From contig DFZA01000007.1 of the NCBI GenBank assembly GCA_002382665.1, positions 62,001 through 126,000 on the forward strand: a stretch of 64,000 bases of DNA, read 5' to 3'. The notes beneath the pieces were generated by a model. It worked only from the letters and a program-made list of their open reading frames with translations, was not told where the DNA came from and searched no databases. Positions 54,089 through 62,721 of the stretch are shown one piece after another (positions within the stretch are counted from its first letter, which is position 1; each line of letters begins with the position of its first letter). A program made the translations under genes and the position numbers. This DNA is from Peptococcaceae bacterium UBA4068 (lineage in GTDB: Bacteria; Bacillota; Dehalobacteriia; UBA4068).

Positions 54089-54188
54089 GATTCTCACTGA
54101 TAATAGCAAACTATCCGAAAGGATAGGACGCAAAGCTACAGGGCCTAAACTACGTTAAGCATGGCAGCCTGGCCGCCAAAGGAGAATC
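54089..54188 (+). ncRNA. GEMM-I cyclic-dinucleotide riboswitch aptamer 3 of 3, with expression platform
   Basis: Diverged copy with compensating changes that keep the fold: P2 becomes CTATCC-GAAA-GGATAG; GGTC/GAC of P3 becomes GGCC/GGC. The G20-equivalent is A (54105). P1 is GATTCTC (54089-54095) with GAGAATC (54182-54188). The GAG in that 3' strand is part of the Shine-Dalgarno AAAGGAG (54178-54184) of the gene starting at 54193, so ligand-stabilised P1 should hide the ribosome site: a translational OFF switch by inference. No intrinsic terminator was found in the leader. Confidence 0.93.
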
Positions 54189-54192
54189 ATTT

Positions 54193-54990
54193 ATGAAAAA
54201 AGTAATTATTTTATTAATTATTTTGTTTTTCATTTTTGCAAATACAGCTTATGCTTCTGCCAAAACTGAATTCGAGTTTGATACATCAAATGTCAGTAAA
54301 GGCGTGCTGGCTTTAACTCATCCGCAATTTGATCAAAAGTATAAACTTCTAATACAAAAGGATGGAACAAAGTACTATTTTGATATAGTCCCTAATAAAC
54401 AGATAGAGTATTTCCCTTTGGTAATGGGCGATGGCACATATACTATTAAGATTTATAAAAACCTATATAAGAATCAATATAGTTTTGTATCATCCGAAAA
54501 TATTGATGTTGTGCTATTAGATCAGAATCAGCCTTTTCTTCAATCTATACAATCCGTTGAATGGAATTATTCAATGTCTGCAATTCAAGAGGCATACTTA
54601 TTAACCCAAGACCTCTCCAGCGAGCAAGAAAAAGTAGATGCGATTTACAATTATGTAATACAAAACATCGAATATGATTATACAAAAACCGCGGATTCAG
54701 TTTCAAGTACATATTTGCCAGATATAGAGGATACTTATTCAACTGGGTTAGGAATGTGCTATGACTTCTCTTCCCTTTTTGCCTGTATGTTAAGAAGTGC
54801 GGGCATCCCTGCAAAATTAGTTAAGGGATATACTAATAACTTTAATGGTTATCATTCATGGAATGAGGTTTACATCAACGGAGAATGGCAAATCATTGAT
54901 ACTACTTATGATTCCATAAGAATACATTGTAATAGAAACTACAGCATGTTTAAAGATTCTGCAGATTACACTGTAAAATTTGAATACTAA
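54193..54990 (+). CDS. secreted transglutaminase-like cysteine enzyme
   Basis: A 265-residue exported protein. Signal peptide residues 1-21 (KK, hydrophobic core, cleavage after AYA). An immunoglobulin-like beta domain covers about 27-110 and a transglutaminase-core domain about 130-245. The triad is Cys189 in GMCYDFSSLFACML, His221 in YHSWNEVY and Asp236 in WQIIDTTYD. Such domains act as proteases, peptidoglycan/peptide amidases or crosslinkers. No membrane or wall anchor. Expression is under three tandem cyclic-dinucleotide aptamers. Convergent with the giant SLH surface protein, a possible substrate (inference). Confidence 0.87.
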   Translation: MKKVIILLIILFFIFANTAYASAKTEFEFDTSNVSKGVLALTHPQFDQKYKLLIQKDGTKYYFDIVPNKQIEYFPLVMGDGTYTIKIYKNLYKNQYSFVSSENIDVVLLDQNQPFLQSIQSVEWNYSMSAIQEAYLLTQDLSSEQEKVDAIYNYVIQNIEYDYTKTADSVSSTYLPDIEDTYSTGLGMCYDFSSLFACMLRSAGIPAKLVKGYTNNFNGYHSWNEVYINGEWQIIDTTYDSIRIHCNRNYSMFKDSADYTVKFEY

Positions 54991-55041
54991 TTTTATTATT
55001 AGAAACTCTCTCTCTTCCCTTTAAATAAACTCTTCTCTTAT

Positions 55042-55075
55042 AAAGAGCCGCCTTGTTTATACAAGGCGGCTCTTT
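55042..55075. terminator. bidirectional terminator, transglutaminase-like / giant SLH gene
   Basis: Perfect 15-bp stem AAAGAGCCGCCTTGT with its complement, TTAT loop, then ATTTTAC; between convergent genes. Confidence 0.9.
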
Positions 55076-55107
55076 ATTTTACTTAGTTTATTAGTCTAAA
55101 ATACTCA

Positions 55108-58100
55108 CTATTCATTCCATACTTTATCGACATTGATTTTGGTCCATTCCTCAGGATCGGAGGATTTGTCACGCTCATAATAATCATGAGAGTTTGTTGC
55201 TTCAAGAATATCATAGTAGAACCAGTCGCTATTGGTAATATCAGGCCAATACTTGGCATCAGGTAATAAACCATCTTCATCTACCAGACGTTCAAGTACC
55301 CTGTTTATAAGCGTTACCGACTCTGCACGGGTAATATAATTGTCAGGTCTGAAAGTACCGTCTTCATAACCTTTTATCCAGCCCTTTTCACTTGACGAAT
55401 TAATATATGTCGCAGCCCAGTGATCGGCAATATCGCTGAATTTGTCTTCGCCGGTGTAGCTTAATTCATCAAATCTGGAAGCTATCGCAGCAAATTCTGC
55501 ACGGGTTATCGGTTCATCTGGCTGGAATGTACCGTCCGGATAACCTGTTACGATGCCGCACGCTGCTAAAGTGGAGATAGCGTTGTTTGACCATCTATCA
55601 GCTGCAACATCGCTAAAGGAATTGCTTTCGGTGAAGTATGCTTCTCTAACGTCATCAACAAGCAGCCGATAGAAAATTGTTGCCACTTCTTCACGGGTTA
55701 TTTGCCCTTCAGGCCGGACATTTCCATCAGGATATCCTTTAATATAAGCGAAGTGATCCTCTTTTTCCAAAGCCAGTGGTGTCGGCGTCGGGTTAGGACT
55801 ACTCTTACTCTTAATGGTTAAGTTTGCAGACACATAAACCAGATTATAGTTGCTGGCCAGGAAGCCCGTTGCCGTATTATCAGCAAAAGCTAATGTATTT
55901 TGATTGATCGCATACGTACCTTTAGCTTCGCCTGTAACACGGCTTAACGCACCGCTAAACAGTGGCACCTCGCTGTTAACGCCGTTGGTATATGTATAGG
56001 TTAAAGCTGGATCGGTATTACCAACATATTTTGTTTTGGCATCGGCTGTTACAGTAATTGTAGCCGGGTTAATGGTTACAGTAGCTTCACCGGTTACAGT
56101 ATAATAATTAGCATCAGTTGCCTGGAACTTGACAGTCAGCACGCTATCCGCGACATTGGCAATAGCCGGGCTGGTATCAAGATCATAAGCTGATGTCGCC
56201 GCGTTCCAATACTTGATCGTTGCACCGCTGACGTTGGACGTTGCGGTTACGCCGTAGCTATTGCCGTCATAGGTTTTGATCACATCGTCGGCATCCACTG
56301 TCATGCCTTCCGACTTAGTGATGGCAAAATCGCCTTTGTTGACTGTGACATTGTAGTTACTGTTGGCAGTATATGATGCATCTAACACTTCCGCATAGCT
56401 GCCCACATCATTTACTGTGGCATTAGTACGGTTATAGGTTACCGTGCCGAGATCATCAGAATTAACCAATCCGCTGACGATGCCGATAAACAGCGGATCA
56501 GCCTGACCAAATACTTTTCCGGAATCCGCAACATCAATAGTCGCATCTGCCGGATTGATGGTTACAGTAGCTTCACCGGTTACAGTATAATAATTAGCAT
56601 CAGTTGCCTGGAACTTGACAGTCAGCACGCTATCCGCTACATTGGCAATAGCCGGGCTGGTATCAAGATCATAGGCTGATGTTGCCGCGTTCCAATACTT
56701 GATCGTTGCACCGCTAACGTTGGAGGTTGCGGTTACGCCGTAGCTATTGCCGTCATAGGTTTTGATCACATCGTCGGCATCCACTGTCATACCTTCCGAC
56801 TTAGTGATGGCAAAATCACCTTTGTTGACTGTGACATTGTAGTTGCTGTTGGCAGTATATGATGCATCTAACACTTCCGCATAATTACCAACATCATTTA
56901 CTGTGGCATTAGTACGGTTATAGGTTACCGTACCAAGATCGGTGGATGATACTAATCCACTTACAGTACCGGTAAATGCAGGATCAGACTGTCCGAACAT
57001 CTTGCCGGAATCCGCAACATCAATAATCGCGTCAGCAGGATTGATGGTGACGGTAGCTTCACCGGTTACAGTATAATAATTAGCATCAGTTGCCTGGAAC
57101 TTGACAGTCAGCACGCTATCCGCGACATTGGCAATAGCCGGGCTGGTATCAAGATCATAGGCTGATGTTGCCGCGTTCCAATACTTGATCGTTGCACCGC
57201 TGACGTTGAAGGTTGCGGTTACGCCGTAGCTATTGCCGTCATAGGTTTTGATCACATCGTCGGCATCCACTGTCATGCCTTCCGACTTAGTGATGGCAAA
57301 ATCGCCTTTGTTGACTGTGACATTGTAGTTGCTGTTGGCAGTATATGATGCATCTAACACTTCCGCATAATTACCAACATCATTTACTGTGGCATTAGTA
57401 CGGTTATAGGTTACCGTACCAAGATCATCAGAATTAACCAATCCGCTGACGATGCCGATAAACAGCGGATCAGCCTGACCAAATACTTTTCCGGAATCCG
57501 CAACATCAATAGTCGCATCTGCCGGGTTAATGGTTACAGTAGCTTCACCGGTTACAGTATAATAATTAGCATCAGTTGCCTGGAACTTGACAGTCAGCAC
57601 GCTATCCGCGACATTGGCAATAGCCGGGCTGGTATCAAGATCATAGGCTGATGTTGCCGCGTTCCAATACTTGATCGTTGCACCGCTAACGTTGGAGGTT
57701 GCGGTTACGCCGTAGCTGTTACCGTCATAGGTTTTTACCACATCATCAGCGTCCACAGTCATACCTTCCGACTTAGTGATGGCAAAATCACCTTTGTTGA
57801 CTGTGACATTGTAGTTGCTGTTGGCAGTATATGATGCATCTAACACTTCCGCATAATTACCAACATCATTTACTGTGGCATTAGTACGGTTATAGGTTAC
57901 CGTACCAAGATCGGTGGATGATACTAATCCACTTACAGTACCGGTAAATGCAGGATCAGACTGTCCGAACATCTTGCCGGAATCCGCAACATCAATAGTC
58001 GCGTCAGCCGGATTGATGGTGACGGTAGCTTCTCCGGTTACGGTATAGTAATTGGCATCAGTTGCCTGGAACTCAACAGTCAGCACGCTATCCGCTACAT

Positions 58101-61100
58101 TGGCAATAGCCGGGCTGGCATCAAGATCATAGGCTGATGTGGCCGCGTTCCAATACTTGATCGTTGCACCGCTGACGTTGGACGTTGCGGTTACGCCGTA
58201 GCTATTGCCATCATAGGTTTTGACTACGTCGTCAGCATCCACGGTCATGCCTTCCGACTTTGTGATGGCAAAATCACCTTTGTTGACTGTGACATTGTAG
58301 TTGCTGTTGGCAGTATATGATGCATCTAACACTTCCGCATAATTACCAACATCATTTACTGTGGCATTAGTACGGTTATAGGTTACCGTGCCGAGATCAT
58401 CAGAATTAACCAATCCGCTGACGATGCCGATAAACAGCGGATCAGCCTGACCAAATACTTTGCCGGAATCCGCAACATCAATAGTCGCATCTGCCGGGTT
58501 AATGGTTACAGTAGCTTCACCGGTTACAGTATAATAATTAGCATCAGTTGCCTGGAACTTGACAGTCAGCACGCTATCCGCGACATTGGCAATAGCCGGG
58601 CTGGTATCAAGATCATAGGCTGATGTGGCGTTGTTCCAATACTTGATCGTTGCACCGCTAACGTTGGACGTTGCGGTTACGCCGTAGCTGTTACCGTCAT
58701 AGATTTTTACCACATCATCAGCGTCCACAGTCATACCTTCCGACTTAGTGATGGCAAAATCACCTTTGTTGACTGTGACATTGTAGTTGCTGTTGGCAGT
58801 GTAATTAGCATCTAAGACTTCCGCATAATTACCAACATCATTTACTGTGGCATTCGTACGATTATAGGTTACCGTACCAAGATCGGCGTCATTGACCAGG
58901 CCGCTGACGATGCCGATAAACAGCGGATCAGCCTGACCAAATACTTTGCCGGAATCCGCAACATCTATTGTTGCCGGAGCAGGGGTAATTATTACTGTTG
59001 CGCTGGTAGAGGCAACCACAGCTTCACCATTTCTGGCCTGAACATATACTGTAACCGCCCCGTTGGTCACATCCGTAAACATCGGCTTGGTTGTGTTCCA
59101 GGATGTTACATCCGTTTTGTAATACAACGTATATGCGTCAGCTCCGTTTACCGTAATGCTGTGCGCATTTCCGTCATATACTTCGTCGTATCCGTCGGCA
59201 GAAACACTGGCCGCTGTTTCTTTATAGGCATAATAGATATAAACTTGATTGTTTGCACTGTTGATCAACACATCCTGTGGGCTGGCATCACATTGGCTAT
59301 GGCTGCTATCAAACGCATAGTTCGTGGAATCGACCAATATCGTCGAATCAGCCACAACGTGCAAAGTATTGCCAAACGGAACAGTTGTTGATGTGGATTT
59401 TAATACTCTTGCTTGCGACCGGTCATTTGTGACCAACCCTAAATCGGTTATCATATTGCCGTTTTCGTCGACAAGATAGTCAATAACATAGACAGAACCG
59501 GCGTTAACACCGACCTGCGGTATTGGGAATAGCTTCTCTGCTGACTGGCCGTTAACATCCGTATAGTTTATTGGCGTCGTATCATTAGTCGGATAGGTCT
59601 GGCCCGGAGTAGCCGACGAGATTATGTTGATATAGTAACTCATGGTAATTGGGCTCATCGCTTGTGTAATGGTCCCGATATTCCAGGTTATCGTTTCCGT
59701 TGCCGCATCATACGATACCGTACCTACAGGATTACCGTCTTTATCAACAGCCGTGATATTGCTTAATGTACCTACCATATCAAACATATCGCCCATCGGA
59801 TCGGTAACGATAGCGTTCGTTGCGGCATATTTGATGCTGGATGCTATATCTGTGTATATCTTCGCCAGTTTCGTAGGATCTGTCGTATTAAAGAAATGGT
59901 CTGTATCCGTCGCGCAGCTTTGCATTGTCGCGGAACCTGTTGTTCCCGCGCTTAACGCAATCGTGTAAACATTAATACCGGCGTTCTTTGCATTCTGCGC
60001 TTCGTTGATGGCGCTGGTATTATGATTTACATTACTGTTAATTTTTGCCGTCACATAGCCATGATTTGCGCAATAAAACTGACTATATGTATATGAATAT
60101 GTTGAGGTACTGCCGCCGCTGTATGGAATTACCGCTCCGTTAATAAACGTGTTGTATCCGCTCTTTAAGGTACCCGTACCTACATGATTGGTTGCGGTAT
60201 GCGTGGTCCAATTAACCATACTATAGCAACTCGCATCTGGATAGTTGCTTTGCGTGGCATCACCGTCGCTCAAAAATACGATATATTTATTACTGGCGGT
60301 GCTGCTTGCCATCAACTGCTCTGCTTCATAAAATCCGTCCTGCGAATTGGTTGCATAATCAACGGCAAGGCTATTAATCGACGTTTTTAGTGCTGTCGCA
60401 TCAGTTGTAAACGTTTGTCTCACTGACGCATTGCTGCTGTAACTTACCAACGCAATACGTGTTTTGCCGTTGTTACCGTTTGGCAGCAAGTTATTAACAA
60501 AGCTTATTGCCGCCGCCTTTGCATTTGTTAATCTACTGCTTTGGTTCATGCTTATCGAGCAGTCTACAACCAGTATAACATCGGACGTAGTTACCAAGTC
60601 TACGGAATTAATCGACAAATTCATCTTCCATGAACCGTTGGTCTGTGCGGTTGCGGTCTTGGAAAGATAAATCTCTCCCGGGATATTTTCCTCTTGTTCT
60701 TTCCAATATGCAAATAACGTATGCGAAGATGGATTGGTAACCTCTGTATCCGCTGTAACTAATGTACCGCCTGTCGCCGCCGTAAACCAACCCTGAAAAT
60801 CACAATCTGTTTTGGTTACCGTCGGCAATGTTCCGTAGGTCGATCCTAATGTCGCAGTAATATCGCTAGGAGTAGGCGCTCCTCCTTGCGGATCGAAGCT
60901 TACCGTAATCGCATTATCCGTAGTAATTTCAAAATTGCCGTTATTTACGGTAACGTCATAATTGTCATTTTCCGTATAAGAAGCTGTCAATACTTCCGAA
61001 TAATATCCGACATCGTTTACGGAAGTATTACTGCGATAATATGTAATCGCGCCGAGATCATCATTTCCAATCAATCCGCTTACCGAACCGGTAAAAGTCG

Positions 61101-62133
61101 GATCAGCTTCGCCGTATACCTTGCTGGCGTCATTTACATCAATTGTAACCGCTGCCGGATTGATAGTTACTTTCGCTTGCCCGGTTGCGGTTTTTCCACT
61201 AAGCGTAGCTTGGAATTTTACAATCAGTTCGCCTGTATCTGTGATCGTAGGACTGGAGTCAAGATCGTAATCGGATGTTTCATCATTCCAATACTTAATT
61301 GTTGCTCCAATATCGCTGGCAGTTGCGGTAACGCCGTAGCTATTACCATCATATGGTTTAACCACATCATCGGCGCTAACTGAAAACGCTTTCGGAACAT
61401 TAGTAATAGTAACTGTAGCGGTATTATTATCCATACTTAATCCCGCCGGACTTCCATCAATTGTTGCCGTATAATCGGTCGATTGTTCGGTAACGGTATA
61501 ATCTCCATATACCAAGCCTGTTAATATACGATCTTCATCAGTGCTAACCGTGGTATTCAGTGAATAATCATTCGGACCGCTTACAGTAATGTTAAACGTT
61601 TGCGGTAAAGTACCGCATCCACCATCATCAAGTATTTTTTTGATCGTCAGTTGAGTATCAATCGTGATATTTAATTTATTAGGTCCCCATGCGCTAAATC
61701 CACCAGGACCACAATCAAGCCCCAATGTAAACGAACCCAGTAACGGCGTATCGGGAATTTCAATTACAACCCATCGCGAATCAGCATTCAAACCGGGTTC
61801 TAAATAAAATGTCTCACTCCCAATAGCAAGACCGATATTATAAGATTCGGCTTTCCACCAATTAAGTTCCGAGGCATTATATATTTCACTACCATATTCA
61901 ATTCGCTGTAAGGGTTTTTTATCATTAGCAACTATGGCAACATACAAATTATCATCTTTTGACCAAATATATTTAGCTTCTGTTTTAGTATTTGGCGATG
62001 TGCTTACAACTTTATAAGGTCCGTAGTCGGCAGAATAGCTCTGCAAAGCCGAAGCAGATTGAATGCATAATACTGTTATTATTGTAACCATCACTGACAG
62101 AGCCAGAATCCAAGGCATTACTCTTTTTTGCAT
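55108..62133 (-). CDS. giant SLH-anchored surface protein with vWA domain and MBG-type repeats
   Basis: 2341 residues. Signal peptide (1-29), a Trp-containing N-terminal domain and a prealbumin-like beta domain (about 175-245). One divergent MBG-type repeat pair precedes a Listeria-Bacteroides-type repeat (FDPQGGAPTPS...FAYW). The von Willebrand A domain has MIDAS DCSIS at about 523-527. A MucBP-like segment leads to six tandem 162-residue repeats (each with IDVADSGK, NDVGNYAEVLDA, VDADDV and YDGNSYGVTAT). A Pro-linker and three SLH repeats (about 2125-2300) end it. It probably forms a fibrous adhesin bound to pyruvylated wall polymer made by the csaB locus. ATG 62133; GGGAGGG lies 13 nt upstream, a long spacing. 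Confidence 0.9.
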   Translation of the reverse strand: MQKRVMPWILALSVMVTIITVLCIQSASALQSYSADYGPYKVVSTSPNTKTEAKYIWSKDDNLYVAIVANDKKPLQRIEYGSEIYNASELNWWKAESYNIGLAIGSETFYLEPGLNADSRWVVIEIPDTPLLGSFTLGLDCGPGGFSAWGPNKLNITIDTQLTIKKILDDGGCGTLPQTFNITVSGPNDYSLNTTVSTDEDRILTGLVYGDYTVTEQSTDYTATIDGSPAGLSMDNNTATVTITNVPKAFSVSADDVVKPYDGNSYGVTATASDIGATIKYWNDETSDYDLDSSPTITDTGELIVKFQATLSGKTATGQAKVTINPAAVTIDVNDASKVYGEADPTFTGSVSGLIGNDDLGAITYYRSNTSVNDVGYYSEVLTASYTENDNYDVTVNNGNFEITTDNAITVSFDPQGGAPTPSDITATLGSTYGTLPTVTKTDCDFQGWFTAATGGTLVTADTEVTNPSSHTLFAYWKEQEENIPGEIYLSKTATAQTNGSWKMNLSINSVDLVTTSDVILVVDCSISMNQSSRLTNAKAAAISFVNNLLPNGNNGKTRIALVSYSSNASVRQTFTTDATALKTSINSLAVDYATNSQDGFYEAEQLMASSTASNKYIVFLSDGDATQSNYPDASCYSMVNWTTHTATNHVGTGTLKSGYNTFINGAVIPYSGGSTSTYSYTYSQFYCANHGYVTAKINSNVNHNTSAINEAQNAKNAGINVYTIALSAGTTGSATMQSCATDTDHFFNTTDPTKLAKIYTDIASSIKYAATNAIVTDPMGDMFDMVGTLSNITAVDKDGNPVGTVSYDAATETITWNIGTITQAMSPITMSYYINIISSATPGQTYPTNDTTPINYTDVNGQSAEKLFPIPQVGVNAGSVYVIDYLVDENGNMITDLGLVTNDRSQARVLKSTSTTVPFGNTLHVVADSTILVDSTNYAFDSSHSQCDASPQDVLINSANNQVYIYYAYKETAASVSADGYDEVYDGNAHSITVNGADAYTLYYKTDVTSWNTTKPMFTDVTNGAVTVYVQARNGEAVVASTSATVIITPAPATIDVADSGKVFGQADPLFIGIVSGLVNDADLGTVTYNRTNATVNDVGNYAEVLDANYTANSNYNVTVNKGDFAITKSEGMTVDADDVVKIYDGNSYGVTATSNVSGATIKYWNNATSAYDLDTSPAIANVADSVLTVKFQATDANYYTVTGEATVTINPADATIDVADSGKVFGQADPLFIGIVSGLVNSDDLGTVTYNRTNATVNDVGNYAEVLDASYTANSNYNVTVNKGDFAITKSEGMTVDADDVVKTYDGNSYGVTATSNVSGATIKYWNAATSAYDLDASPAIANVADSVLTVEFQATDANYYTVTGEATVTINPADATIDVADSGKMFGQSDPAFTGTVSGLVSSTDLGTVTYNRTNATVNDVGNYAEVLDASYTANSNYNVTVNKGDFAITKSEGMTVDADDVVKTYDGNSYGVTATSNVSGATIKYWNAATSAYDLDTSPAIANVADSVLTVKFQATDANYYTVTGEATVTINPADATIDVADSGKVFGQADPLFIGIVSGLVNSDDLGTVTYNRTNATVNDVGNYAEVLDASYTANSNYNVTVNKGDFAITKSEGMTVDADDVIKTYDGNSYGVTATFNVSGATIKYWNAATSAYDLDTSPAIANVADSVLTVKFQATDANYYTVTGEATVTINPADAIIDVADSGKMFGQSDPAFTGTVSGLVSSTDLGTVTYNRTNATVNDVGNYAEVLDASYTANSNYNVTVNKGDFAITKSEGMTVDADDVIKTYDGNSYGVTATSNVSGATIKYWNAATSAYDLDTSPAIANVADSVLTVKFQATDANYYTVTGEATVTINPADATIDVADSGKVFGQADPLFIGIVSGLVNSDDLGTVTYNRTNATVNDVGSYAEVLDASYTANSNYNVTVNKGDFAITKSEGMTVDADDVIKTYDGNSYGVTATSNVSGATIKYWNAATSAYDLDTSPAIANVADSVLTVKFQATDANYYTVTGEATVTINPATITVTADAKTKYVGNTDPALTYTYTNGVNSEVPLFSGALSRVTGEAKGTYAINQNTLAFADNTATGFLASNYNLVYVSANLTIKSKSSPNPTPTPLALEKEDHFAYIKGYPDGNVRPEGQITREEVATIFYRLLVDDVREAYFTESNSFSDVAADRWSNNAISTLAACGIVTGYPDGTFQPDEPITRAEFAAIASRFDELSYTGEDKFSDIADHWAATYINSSSEKGWIKGYEDGTFRPDNYITRAESVTLINRVLERLVDEDGLLPDAKYWPDITNSDWFYYDILEATNSHDYYERDKSSDPEEWTKINVDKVWNE
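56062..58974 (-). repeat. six tandem 486-bp coding repeats in the giant surface protein
   Basis: The same landmark (CCTTCCGAC on the plus strand) recurs at 56306, 56792, 57278, 57764, 58250 and 58736, an exact 486-bp period (162 codons), so no copy has lost frame. Units alternate in type: KVFGQADPLFIG and KMFGQSDPAFTG alternate over the last five units, giving a 972-bp super-repeat. High nucleotide identity suggests recent expansion or gene conversion; copy number may vary between strains. Confidence 0.92.
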
Positions 62134-62721
62134 ATATTTTCATTTACCCTCCCGTCATCAAGATTTATTTGAAAACAGATTTTTAGCACGCAGCCTATCC
62201 AGCTATTATCGTAGAAATTGGGTATTATCCAATTACTTCAGCAAACCGGTTCCGTCTAAATAAAAATCGAAGAATATAAAAATTTGCAGCGAATAATCAC
62301 TACAATCTCCGAATATATTGATAGATGGGAGCATTGCATGAATTGATTACACTGGTAGCTGGGCATATTTGCAACGGTTCCTCAGTTATGCATCAATTGC
62401 TCTATGTAACAGTTTCTGTTGGGCTCCTTGAATCCAAATCCATCTTTAGTTTTCAAAACTGATTCATCTAATTGTCAAAGTGGATTTAATTCAAAGCTTC
62501 CTCCTTTCTTTTCATACTTAATTAAAAGTATAAAAAAATAATGCTCTTATTTCTTCGCCCAAATGGGTGATTTTTATAAGAACAAAAATTGTATTTATTT
62601 ACATCTTTTATTAACATTTTCGACAAGTTTGTTTTTCAAAAGGCGAAGAATGATATGCGATTTTCGTTGAATAGACGAATAATGAATGATAATATTAAAA
62701 GCATAGAAGGGGTGATGTATT
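62134..62721. other. 588-bp gap between giant surface gene and response regulator
   Basis: Divergent intergenic region, AT-rich. No GEMM or other riboswitch motif was found on either strand. On the minus strand an orphan AAGGAGG-type ribosome site (62498-62507) is followed by TTG AAT TAA, a three-codon dead end. A GCCCAAATGGGT hairpin lies near 62557-62570. No convincing promoter could be assigned. The minus-strand leader of the giant gene could be up to about 450 nt. Confidence 0.5.

Noticed and set aside
53855..54188. Spaced near-identical repeats resembling a CRISPR array or tRNA cluster
   Set aside because: Period about 117 nt, unique spacer of about 28 nt, and each unit folds as a GEMM-I aptamer with GAAA tetraloop and GACGCAAAGCC junction. 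Not CRISPR or tRNA.
54545..54814. Minus-strand frame opposite the transglutaminase-like gene
   Set aside because: Covers the conserved catalytic Cys region on the other strand; no homology-like features of its own.
60886..61383. 165-residue open frame opposite the giant surface gene
   Set aside because: Lies entirely antisense within a strongly supported gene and has no ribosome site or recognisable domain. The same applies to shorter frames opposite the repeats.
55108..62133. Frameshift or assembly error inside the giant gene
   Set aside because: The frame is open for 2341 codons, each repeat is a multiple of three, and both the signal peptide and the SLH end are intact. Only copy number remains uncertain.
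62400..62480. Short minus-strand frame (about 24 codons) in the 62-kb gap as a gene remnant
   Set aside because: Too short and without recognisable similarity; its TTG start lacks a ribosome site. Mentioned only as background to the unexplained gap.
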